29,606 nt of DNA from Hyphomonas sp. UBA5111 (GTDB taxonomy: Bacteria > Pseudomonadota > Alphaproteobacteria > Caulobacterales > Hyphomonadaceae): NCBI GenBank assembly GCA_002414505.1, contig DHZF01000082.1:646-30251 (forward strand), given 5' to 3'. The notes under the pieces are model-generated. The model saw only the letters and a list, made by a program, of their open reading frames with translations, searched no databases and was not told the origin of the DNA. Position numbers and translations under genes: made by a program. Shown one piece after another: positions 22,970 to 29,606 of the stretch. Numbering within the stretch: position 1 is the first letter of the stretch; each line of letters begins with the position of its first letter.

Positions 22970-25534
22970 ATGAAACAGATAGCTATATTGGCTGCTGCCA
23001 GCACCATCGCCATTGTGGCGAGTGGTCAGGCCAGTGCCCAGGAGCAGAATGAGCCAGACCAGGTCAAGAAGCTCGACCAGGTGACAGTTACAGCCGTCAA
23101 GCGCGAACAGGACCTGAATGATGTCCCGGTCTCGGTGACGGCCTATACTGCGGATATCCGCCAGGAACTCGCGCTTGAAACTCTGTCGGATTTTGCCCGG
23201 TTCACGCCTAGCCTGGCGTTCTCTGCAGGCGACGACCGCGTCTTCATTCGAGGCGTAGGACGCCAGACAAACACCAATGGTTCGGATCCTGGCATTGCGA
23301 CCTATTCGGACGGGATTTATGATTCTTCGACATCCGCCGTGTCGAGAAGTGATTTCTTTGTCGAGCGCGTGGAGGTGCTGCGCGGCCCTCAGGGGACACT
23401 ATACGGTCGCAACTCGATCGGGGGCGCTATCAATGTCATTTCGAAGAGGCCGACGGATGAGTTCTCTGCGGATGCGAGATTTACGGTCGGCAACTTCGAT
23501 ACAAAGGCGGTTGAGGCCAGCATATCCGGCGCTTTGAGCCAGCGCGTACGGGCAAAGCTGGGCGGATCCTACCGTAATCAGGATGAAGGCTATTTCGACA
23601 ATGTTGCCGGTGGACCGAGCGAGGCAGGAGCAAATGAAAGCTCGTATCTGGAGTTGCAACTTGATGCGGATGTAACCGATACGCTCTCAGTCTGGTTCAA
23701 AGCTGATACAACCGACGCGACGTTTCGCAACCGTACAACCAACCTTGCGAGCCCTTATGACATGTTCCCGTTCCCGTCAGGATACCTCACGCCGGGGGCT
23801 GCTTTCGGCTACCTGACGCCGGGATATACGCAGGAAGGGGCCGCCACCAGCAATCCCGGCGCTTCTGATATTCGCAAGTTCAGCGTGGATACACCCACGC
23901 GTTCCGAGATGAGTGACGCTTACGGTCTGGCGACCATTGCGACCTGGAGTCTCCCGACGATCGACATTAAATACATGGGCGGATATCGGACCTATAATTA
24001 CGACTCGATGCGTGACGATGATGGCACCAGCGTGACTTCATACACTTATCCCCTCGACCCAGCGAACATAGCAGCCGGCGAGGTCCTTACCGGTGGGCCG
24101 AACTGTCAGTGGCTGATTGAGAATATTGGTCCGGTTTGTAGTGCGGCAACCATCTATCCTTCGCGCACTTTCGGTTACATTGAAGACCGGTCTTTCTGGA
24201 GCCACGAAGTGACGGCTCAATCAACAGGCGAAGGAGATGTCTGGTGGATTGTCGGCGCTTATGCGTATGAAGAGGACTTTCATCAGGAGTCGCATTTTGG
24301 AAACAATGCCCAGCCGCAGATTCTGGCACCGCTGGCTGCAGCTGCAAATCCGGACGGCGATTATGTTACGGCCCTTTCCGAGCTGAAAACGGAATCCTAC
24401 GCGCTTTTTGGCCAGGTGGATTATGACGTCACTGACACTGTCACACTGACGGGAGGGCTGCGTTATTCCATGGATGACAAGTCGGGCTCTGAGATGCTGC
24501 GGGTCATTGGCTATGGCGTGGTCCCCGGTTTCTCATTGGGAGGTTCCGGATCATTTACGCCTGCACTTGATCTGACGGCAGCAAGCGTTTCGTACGCGTC
24601 GGCGCAAGGGGTTGCCAGCGATGTGACAATTGACCCTGTAACGGGATTGGCGAGACGTCAGCTCGACAATTCGTGGAATTCACTGTCCGGCGTTGCCGGC
24701 GTTCAGTGGCGGCCAACGGACGATACGAATTACTTCTTCCGTTACAGTCGCGGCTACAAATCGGGTGGATTCAATGCTGGTGGGATTAGCCAATATCCAC
24801 AGACCGATGAGGAACTGCTGGATGCCTATGAGGTCGGTGTGAAGAAGGGCTTCGGCGATACGCTTCAGCTGAACGCAACGGCCTATTTCTATTCCTATGA
24901 TGGGCTGCAGGTGCCACTCGACGTTCAGGAAAATGGAATCAGGCTTACGCGCTTCTTCAATATCGAGGAATCGCGCGCTCAGGGTCTTGAGCTTGAGGCG
25001 CAATGGACGCCGGCAGATGACCTGCGTTTCCTGTTCAGCTACGCTTATAATGACTCTGAAGTCCGTGATGCGTGTTGTTTTGTCGATGTGGCGGATCCAC
25101 TCGCCCTGCAGCCAGGTGCCAAGCCAGTCGGTGCAGCCGATTTGAGCGGGAACCAGCCTCAAAGCCTTGAAGGACAAATGCTGCCGCGCACAGTGCCCAA
25201 CAAATTCGGGCTGAATGCCAGTTACGATGTTCCGCTGGATGTGTATGGCGATCTGACAGTGTCAGCCAACTTCTCATGGCTTGATGAGACGTATCACGGG
25301 ATATTCAACCGGTCCTACACTCAGACCCCTTCCTATGAGCAAGTCGATCTCATTGCCGTGTGGACCAGTCCGGAGGACAAGTACCGTGTCGTGGGCTATG
25401 TGAAGAACCTGGCTGACGAGCAGGGCTTTGATGGGGCCACAGGTGCTGTGAGCCTGCTGCCGGCAGGTGTGACGCAAACCTACTACCTGACGGCACCGCG
25501 CACGATAGGCGTGCAGCTGCAGCTGCATTTCTAG
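22970..25534 (+). CDS. TonB-dependent outer-membrane receptor 2
   Basis: This 854-residue protein is a TonB-dependent receptor. The signal peptide covers residues 1-23, cleaved after ASA. A TonB-box-like LDQVTVTAVKREQDLNDVPV follows, then the plug with FIRGVGRQTN, YSDGIYDSS and VERVEVLRGPQGTLYGRNS. The barrel ends in VQLQLHF with the C-terminal Phe needed for BAM assembly. GGGAGGA lies nine bases before the ATG. It is larger than receptor 1 and not a close copy. Its stop is eight bases before a GPH symporter, so the two form an uptake unit. The neighbourhood (symporter, then fucosidase and mutarotase downstream) favours a glycan or glycoside ligand, but the ligand is not shown by sequence. 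Confidence 0.92.
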   Translation: MKQIAILAAASTIAIVASGQASAQEQNEPDQVKKLDQVTVTAVKREQDLNDVPVSVTAYTADIRQELALETLSDFARFTPSLAFSAGDDRVFIRGVGRQTNTNGSDPGIATYSDGIYDSSTSAVSRSDFFVERVEVLRGPQGTLYGRNSIGGAINVISKRPTDEFSADARFTVGNFDTKAVEASISGALSQRVRAKLGGSYRNQDEGYFDNVAGGPSEAGANESSYLELQLDADVTDTLSVWFKADTTDATFRNRTTNLASPYDMFPFPSGYLTPGAAFGYLTPGYTQEGAATSNPGASDIRKFSVDTPTRSEMSDAYGLATIATWSLPTIDIKYMGGYRTYNYDSMRDDDGTSVTSYTYPLDPANIAAGEVLTGGPNCQWLIENIGPVCSAATIYPSRTFGYIEDRSFWSHEVTAQSTGEGDVWWIVGAYAYEEDFHQESHFGNNAQPQILAPLAAAANPDGDYVTALSELKTESYALFGQVDYDVTDTVTLTGGLRYSMDDKSGSEMLRVIGYGVVPGFSLGGSGSFTPALDLTAASVSYASAQGVASDVTIDPVTGLARRQLDNSWNSLSGVAGVQWRPTDDTNYFFRYSRGYKSGGFNAGGISQYPQTDEELLDAYEVGVKKGFGDTLQLNATAYFYSYDGLQVPLDVQENGIRLTRFFNIEESRAQGLELEAQWTPADDLRFLFSYAYNDSEVRDACCFVDVADPLALQPGAKPVGAADLSGNQPQSLEGQMLPRTVPNKFGLNASYDVPLDVYGDLTVSANFSWLDETYHGIFNRSYTQTPSYEQVDLIAVWTSPEDKYRVVGYVKNLADEQGFDGATGAVSLLPAGVTQTYYLTAPRTIGVQLQLHF

Positions 25535-25542
25535 TACGCGGC

Positions 25543-27012
25543 ATGGAGCAGGCTCTGACCGTTAGTAAAGCGAAGGTCCCGTGGACGACAAAGTTCGTCT
25601 ACGGGATTGGGACGATTGCGTTTGGTATCAAGGACAACGGCTTCAATGCCCTCCTGATGATCTACTACAATCAGGTCATAGGCCTGCCGGCGGCCTGGGT
25701 TGGCTCTGCGATCATGATTGCCATGGTTGCGGATGCCGTGCTCGACCCGATCGTGGGTCAATGGTCGGACAGCCTCAGGAGCAAATGGGGACGGCGGCAT
25801 CCCTTCATGTATGCATCCGTTATTCCCGTGAGTATTTTCTATTTGCTGCTCTGGTTGCCACCATCCGGGGTCTCCGACCCGGTCCTGTTCGGGTACCTCT
25901 TGTTGATCGCGAGTGCTACGCGCATTGCCATTGGCGTTTATGAAATTCCATCGACTGCCCTGCTGGCCGAGTTCACTCAGGATTATGACGAGCGCACGGA
26001 ACTCGTCGCGTTTCGCTTTTTCTTCGGCGTCGTCGGTGGCATCCTGATGGCGATTTTCATCTTCAGTGTGATCTTTGCCGATGAGCCTACGGCTCCGGGA
26101 GGGATACTCGATCCAGCCGGCTACATTAAGTACGCTTGGATTGCAGCTCCCCTTATGGGTGTTGCCATTTTCGTATCCAGTATCGGAACACATAACCGTA
26201 TAGCCTCACTCCCGTCCTTGCCTGTGCCCGAGCCACAAAGCCTTATCAAGACGGCGAAAGAGATGGCAGGAACATTGTTCCACAGAGTAAACGCACCGAT
26301 ATTGATCGGCAGTATTTTTGGGTCGATGGCCGGCGGCCTGAACGCAGCGCTGACGATATACATGCAAACCTATTTCTGGGAGTTGTCGGCCAACAAGATT
26401 GCATTCCTGACAGCCAGTGGTCTGCTCGGTGTTGTGCTAGCTTTCATAATCGTTCTTCCGCTCTCAAAATTGTTTGGGAAGAAATGGACGACCTTGTCTC
26501 TCTATGCGCTCACACTTGTCGCGATTGTAACGCCAGTGGCCTTGAGGTTGATCGGGCTGTTTCCAGCCAACGGTCATCCAGCGCTCGTGCCGCTGTTATT
26601 TTGCTTTTCCATGATCGTCGCCATGGCGGTCGTGGCAGCCGCCATTCTGACCGTTTCGATGGTGGCCGATGTAACTGAACAGATACTGCTATCAACAGGG
26701 CGTAAGTCCGAAGGCCTCATTTTCTCTGCAACAGCCTTTGTCAGCAAGACCGTATCCGGCATGGGCATATTGATGTCTGGCCTGATCCTTACCTTTGTCG
26801 CCTTTCCGCAAGATGCAAAACCTGGCGCCGTTGACGCGTCTACTATCGATAATCTCGCTATTGTTTTTGCAGTTGCCACATTGGGCTTCACAAGCGCGGC
26901 ATTGGTCTGCATGAGCTTCTACCCTGTCTCTCGTGACGGCCATCAATCGGCTTTGGATGAACTCGCCCACCAGCAGGCGAATGGGTATGGAGAACGCAAG
27001 GAGACGGCATGA
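25543..27012 (+). CDS. GPH-family MFS sugar:cation symporter 2
   Basis: This 489-residue, 12-helix protein is a glycoside-pentoside-hexuronide:cation symporter. Markers are KFVYGIGTIAFGIKDNGFN in helix 1, the loop SDSLRSKWGRRHP, and YEIPSTALLAEFTQDYDERTEL in helix 4. The loop corresponds to SDRFQTRWGRRHP of the first symporter, and the overall plan is the same, so the two are paralogs. It begins eight bases after the receptor stop with no clear ribosome site, suggesting coupling to receptor translation. A small ORF overlaps its stop codon. It probably imports the ligand delivered by receptor 2. Confidence 0.88.
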   Translation: MEQALTVSKAKVPWTTKFVYGIGTIAFGIKDNGFNALLMIYYNQVIGLPAAWVGSAIMIAMVADAVLDPIVGQWSDSLRSKWGRRHPFMYASVIPVSIFYLLLWLPPSGVSDPVLFGYLLLIASATRIAIGVYEIPSTALLAEFTQDYDERTELVAFRFFFGVVGGILMAIFIFSVIFADEPTAPGGILDPAGYIKYAWIAAPLMGVAIFVSSIGTHNRIASLPSLPVPEPQSLIKTAKEMAGTLFHRVNAPILIGSIFGSMAGGLNAALTIYMQTYFWELSANKIAFLTASGLLGVVLAFIIVLPLSKLFGKKWTTLSLYALTLVAIVTPVALRLIGLFPANGHPALVPLLFCFSMIVAMAVVAAAILTVSMVADVTEQILLSTGRKSEGLIFSATAFVSKTVSGMGILMSGLILTFVAFPQDAKPGAVDASTIDNLAIVFAVATLGFTSAALVCMSFYPVSRDGHQSALDELAHQQANGYGERKETA

Positions 27013-27101
27013 CTGCCAGATATCAAGACAAACAAGGCATTGCGGGGATATATGTGTGGGATTCGTCCGGTATGTTTGATCCGGTTCGTCCCGCGTCGTA
27101 A
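27009..27101 (+). CDS. Small ORF (30 codons) coupled to symporter 2
   Basis: The ATG at 27009 overlaps the symporter stop in an ATGA arrangement, and AAGGAG (26998-27003) lies five bases upstream, the best ribosome site in the neighbourhood. The frame reads 30 residues, starting MTARYQDKQGIAGIYVWDSS and ending near DPVRPAS, then TAA followed by a TTTTT run. I do not recognise the peptide, and it has no membrane segment. It may be a genuine small protein, or the surviving N-terminus of a deleted enzyme gene that once followed the symporter. Confidence 0.45.
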   Translation: MTARYQDKQGIAGIYVWDSSGMFDPVRPAS

Positions 27102-27155
27102 TTTTTCCTTGTCCTACGAAACTGGATTCATTGTTCCCAGGCGGAGAGAATTGAA

Positions 27156-27845
27156 ATGGTAAAACGCCCCAAAACTAAAGCAACAAAACCTGCCGGGGGC
27201 GTGGGGGATCAGCGCGTTGCGGAGATCAAATATCCGCGGCGAACAGAACGCCGCAAGCGTACCAAGGCAAAAATTCTTGATGTCGCCGCGAAGCAGTTCA
27301 GCGAGGCCGGCTATGGGGCGACCACGATGCAGAATATTGCTGATGCAGCAGATGTTCATGTCACGACCCTGTTCATGCATTTCAAAGCGAAGAGTGATAT
27401 AGCATTGAGTTTGGCGGCTTTGAGTATCGACTCTTTCCGAAGTCGCGCGTTTGACGCCCGGGAAACAGTAAGTGTGTTTGACTTTGTGCGTCAGGAGGCG
27501 CTGGCGGTCGCCAAGGCTTTGAAGAATCGGACCAACTCTGACCTGGGTTTATGGAGTGCTCTTTACAGGGATAAAGATCTGGCTTTTGCCTGGTCTGAGT
27601 ATGATCGGGAGCGAAAATCGATTATCGCGGACTATGTTGCGGCGGTGTATGAGTTTGATCGCGAAGTGGATTACCGGCCCGATATTGTCGCATCTCTGCT
27701 CCTTACGAGCGCGTTCCTGCCTCATCGCCGGTGGTTGGAAACATCAAGCCGGGGGAATCTGGTGCATGAGATTGCGGCGGCCTTGGGCACTGGCGAAAGT
27801 GCCGCCCGGCATATTCTGGAGCCACTCCCGCCAACTGCGTCGTAA
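27156..27845 (+). CDS. TetR/AcrR family regulator
   Basis: This 229-residue protein has the TetR N-terminal HTH: RTKAKILDVAAKQFSEAGYG, then TTMQNIADAADVHVTTLFMHFKAKSDI (about residues 33-80). A variable all-helical ligand domain follows. A Lys-rich N-terminal tail of about 30 residues (VKRPKTKATKP) precedes the HTH and may add non-specific DNA contact. GGCGGAGAG precedes the ATG by about seven bases. It follows the receptor-symporter unit in the same direction after 143 bases that hold only the small ORF. It probably represses that unit or a nearby operon, including possibly the RND pump, but no operator was proven. Confidence 0.88.
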   Translation: MVKRPKTKATKPAGGVGDQRVAEIKYPRRTERRKRTKAKILDVAAKQFSEAGYGATTMQNIADAADVHVTTLFMHFKAKSDIALSLAALSIDSFRSRAFDARETVSVFDFVRQEALAVAKALKNRTNSDLGLWSALYRDKDLAFAWSEYDRERKSIIADYVAAVYEFDREVDYRPDIVASLLLTSAFLPHRRWLETSSRGNLVHEIAAALGTGESAARHILEPLPPTAS

Positions 27846-27960
27846 ATACGAGAGCCCACCCTAGTGTGTCTGGACGTTGGCTAATTGTTGCAGATGAAAT
27901 ATCTTCCTCACACTCATTCATATCTGAAACAATTTGCAATGCCGGGATAAGCGACACGTC

Positions 27961-28737
27961 ATGACGGAAGCCCCATACAAAGCACCAGCCTTGGAAAAGG
28001 GACTGGATATTCTGGAGTGCCTTGCTGGACTGAGGACCCCTCAGTCCATTTCGGATATTGCTCGCTCCCTTGGCCGGTCCCGCAGTGAGATCTATCGTAT
28101 GGTGGTTGTTCTCGAAATGCGGGGTTATGTTGAGCGGACTGATGATCCGGAGAAGCTCCAACTCTCAAACCGGTTGTTTGAAGTCGGAATGCGCTCTCCG
28201 CCCAAGATGGACTTGCACGAGGCGGCGCTGCCGGAAATGTCTGCGCTGGCTTCCCGTATGATGCAGTCCATTCAACTGGCTGTGGTGAGTTCTGACCAGA
28301 TTGTTGTGATAGCCCGGACTGAGAGTCCCGACGATGTTGGCTTCAGTGTCAGGCTGGGGCACCGTCGCTCTATCATGAAGTCGGCTTCAGGCCTTGTGCT
28401 TTTCTCGTTTGCCACACCTGTGTACCGCGCCAAGATGCTCGAAGATCTGGCGGAAGGTGGCGCACAGCCCTCGGATATGGAATCTTTGCAGGCAAGCGCT
28501 CATCAAGTTCAGGAAACGGGATATGCCTGTATGCCATCGCGGATGGTTGATGGCGTGACTGATATCGGTGCCCCGATATTCGATTCCACGAGTCATGGTG
28601 CAGTCGCGAGTCTCACCGTCCCGTTTGTCGTGACCCGGCGCGCGAAGGTTTCCCTTCAGGATGCACCGGGGCTCGTTGCAGAAGCAGCCCAGCGTATCTC
28701 CGCCACGCTGGGATATTCATCGGTCAGCAAGTCCTAG
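27961..28737 (+). CDS. IclR family transcriptional regulator
   Basis: This protein of about 258 residues has an N-terminal winged HTH (ALEKGLDILECLAGLRTPQSISDIARSLGRS split with YRMVVVLEMRGYVER, about 10-65) and a C-terminal GAF-like effector domain. The ATG at 27961 is preferred over an upstream TTG at 27934; neither has a strong ribosome site. IclR proteins commonly control sugar and aromatic-acid catabolism, and homologs sit beside L-fucose/L-rhamnose genes in Alphaproteobacteria. Its TAG stop shares the palindrome CTAG (28734-28737) with the stop of the opposing mutarotase gene. It is a likely regulator of the mutarotase and fucosidase genes, which is inference. Confidence 0.87.
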   Translation: MTEAPYKAPALEKGLDILECLAGLRTPQSISDIARSLGRSRSEIYRMVVVLEMRGYVERTDDPEKLQLSNRLFEVGMRSPPKMDLHEAALPEMSALASRMMQSIQLAVVSSDQIVVIARTESPDDVGFSVRLGHRRSIMKSASGLVLFSFATPVYRAKMLEDLAEGGAQPSDMESLQASAHQVQETGYACMPSRMVDGVTDIGAPIFDSTSHGAVASLTVPFVVTRRAKVSLQDAPGLVAEAAQRISATLGYSSVSKS

Positions 28738-29063
28738 TCGTAATGAAACACTTCTTCCATGGGCGCCCACCGTTCACCGGGCGAAGCTGACTCCAGGGGT
28801 GTCTGGCAGGGGTCTGTCAGAGCCCACCATTTTCTGGTTTCAGGATCTTCCCCCATCTTGGCCATATCGGCGTCATGGTCGGTGCCGTGATATTCATACA
28901 CCCCCACCAGAAGCTGTTCGGGTTCGCGCAGAAAGATGCTGTAATTACGAATATTACAGGCGCTTATCTGCTTCAGGATGGCGGGCCACGCATTCGCGTG
29001 AAGTTCCTTGTACTCAGCCACTTTCTCTGGGTTGAGCCTGATCATGAAGGCTTTGCGCTCCAT
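28734..29063 (-). CDS. L-rhamnose/L-fucose mutarotase family protein
   Basis: This 109-residue protein belongs to the L-rhamnose mutarotase (RhaM, DUF718) family, which interconverts alpha and beta anomers of 6-deoxy-L-sugars. The catalytic-position His22 is kept in EYKELHANAWPAIL, and the family stretches RNYSIFLREPEQLLVGVYEY and RKWWALTDPCQTPL are present. Length is that of the family. GAGGAA lies eight bases before the ATG. It is divergent from an alpha-L-fucosidase gene and convergent with the IclR gene, so L-fucose rather than rhamnose is the likelier substrate here. Related proteins in fucose operons are often labelled rhamnose mutarotase. Confidence 0.88.
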   Translation of the reverse strand: MERKAFMIRLNPEKVAEYKELHANAWPAILKQISACNIRNYSIFLREPEQLLVGVYEYHGTDHDADMAKMGEDPETRKWWALTDPCQTPLESASPGERWAPMEEVFHYD

Positions 29064-29198
29064 TCTAGATTCCTCGGTTTTATTTCAACGAGATGGCGCT
29101 TTGCGCCTCTCTCTTTTCCCGTACTGTCTCACACTGTGGGCGTTGCGAGTGCATACAAGCGGATATCAGCTTTGCGCTAAATTCCGTCGCGTCAAGAT

Positions 29199-29232
29199 TT
29201 GTTCATATACAAACAACACGCTTGCATATGAA
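29199..29232. promoter_or_regulatory. Dyad operator in the mutarotase/fucosidase divergent region
   Basis: TTCATATAC (29202-29210) and GCATATGAA (29224-29232) form an eight-of-nine inverted repeat with a 13-base spacer. The left arm also lies in a smaller dyad, TTGTT...AACAA (29200-29217). The site overlaps the putative fucosidase promoter and lies in the 230-base region between divergent genes. A similar TTCATATCTGAAAC occurs upstream of the IclR gene, in the region around 27917-27930. This fits an IclR-type operator controlling both genes and its own synthesis, which is inference. Confidence 0.45.
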
Positions 29233-29249
29233 ACAGACTTCCGTAATAA
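29222..29249 (+). promoter_or_regulatory. Putative fucosidase promoter
   Basis: TTGCAT (29222-29227) and TAATAA (29244-29249) are 16 bases apart and lie ahead of the leader ORF and fucosidase gene. The -35 box overlaps the right arm of the dyad, as expected of a repressed promoter. Confidence 0.35.
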
Positions 29250-29294
29250 GTAAAGTCGAACGACCCATGCAGAGGTCGAAAAGGGAGGAGTTCC

Positions 29295-29360
29295 ATGATG
29301 AACAGCTATCGCTGTTGGGGCAACCGAATCCGGCTGCACCAAGGTTGGCCCCATGCCTGA
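29295..29360 (+). CDS. Possible 21-codon leader peptide before the fucosidase gene
   Basis: A very strong ribosome site, AAGGGAGGAG (29281-29290), precedes tandem ATG codons at 29295 and 29298. That frame runs MMNSYRCWGNRIRL and ends after 21 residues at TGA (29358-29360), which overlaps the first codons of the fucosidase (ATG at 29353). The layout fits a translated leader that feeds ribosomes to the fucosidase. The alternative is that a one-base shift has separated the fucosidase from its true start. The peptide is unrecognised. Confidence 0.4.
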   Translation: MMNSYRCWGNRIRLHQGWPHA

Positions 29361-29606
29361 GAAGATTCAATATCATCCGACCTCGGACAGCCTGAGCGCC
29401 CACACTGCGCCGGACTGGTTCCGGGATGCGAAGTTCGGCATCTTCATTCACTGGGGTCCGTATTCCATCCCGGCTTTCGCGCCACACAAGACAGCTATCG
29501 ATCAACTCGATTCAACTGATGAGAAGCAAGGCTTTGCAAACACACCTTACGCGGCGTGGTACCAGAACACGATGCTGTTTGAGGATGGAGCGACGGCAGC
29601 TTATCA
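29353..29606 (+). CDS. Alpha-L-fucosidase, GH29 family (N-terminal part, cut by window end)
   Basis: Only the first 84 codons are in the window. WFRDAKFGIFIHWGPYS at residues 22-38 is the hallmark start of the GH29 catalytic barrel, including the His-Trp pair (33-34) that contacts fucose, and YAAWYQNTM follows near residue 68. GH29 enzymes release terminal L-fucose with retention through a later Asp nucleophile that is outside the window. No signal peptide is seen at this start, suggesting a cytoplasmic enzyme acting on imported fucosides, consistent with the nearby symporter. The frame is open only back to a TGA at 29299-29301; AAGG lies eight bases before the ATG. Confidence 0.88.
   Translation, partial: MPEKIQYHPTSDSLSAHTAPDWFRDAKFGIFIHWGPYSIPAFAPHKTAIDQLDSTDEKQGFANTPYAAWYQNTMLFEDGATAAY

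Noticed and set aside
27062..27093. Repeated TTCGTCC ahead of the TetR gene
   Set aside because: Direct repeat of seven bases inside the small ORF; likely chance and not palindromic as TetR sites usually are.

Overview
The window looks like chromosomal DNA of an alphaproteobacterium, most plausibly a Hyphomonadaceae/Caulobacterales- or sphingomonad-like marine or freshwater heterotroph. The grounds are moderately high GC, dense short-gap operons, two large TonB-dependent receptors each preceded by a GGGAGGA ribosome site, GPH-type sugar symporters and a NodT-type RND efflux system. The taxonomic placement is inference. No rRNA, tRNA, CRISPR array or phage genes were seen, and no gene-free stretch exceeds about 260 bases.

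Layout. (1) 1-4800: a decayed IS6-family transposase (90-754), then a translationally coupled minus-strand trio: a beta-CASP metallo-beta-lactamase RNase-like protein (4567->3203), an archaeal-type thymidine/AMP phosphorylase (3203->1674) and a PRPP-synthetase-like protein (1677->790). A second, diverged IS6 fragment (about 4700-4798) closes this block. (2) 4809-16797: a carboxylic-acid type catabolic block. The minus strand carries AtuA/DUF1446, DUF4387, class II aldolase/adducin and MmgE/PrpD genes (8784->4809) and, upstream of them, a TonB receptor (11130->8932) with its own strong terminator. The plus strand carries a Crp/Fnr regulator, a GPH symporter, an aconitase-family LeuC/LeuD pair and a D-2-hydroxyacid dehydrogenase. 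(3) 17044-22708: a tight three-gene RND efflux operon (outer-membrane lipoprotein, periplasmic adaptor, inner-membrane pump). (4) 22970-27845: a second TonB receptor plus GPH symporter, a 30-codon ORF coupled to the symporter, and a TetR regulator. (5) 27961-29606: an IclR regulator, a minus-strand L-rhamnose/L-fucose mutarotase-family gene and, divergent from it, the start of a GH29 alpha-L-fucosidase that runs off the window.

How the genes may work together. The two receptor/symporter pairs could bring oligomeric or glycosidic substrates through the outer membrane (TonB) and inner membrane (GPH). The right-hand edge suggests L-fucose (or fucoside) release and anomer conversion under IclR control. 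The central block combines two dehydratase/hydratase families (PrpD and LeuCD), an aldolase-like protein lacking the classical Glu, a hydroxyacid dehydrogenase and the poorly understood AtuA/DUF4387 pair. Together they look like an uncharacterised pathway for a hydroxylated or branched (tri)carboxylic acid; the substrate cannot be read from sequence alone. The left-hand trio looks like an RNA or nucleotide salvage module and is bracketed by transposase debris.
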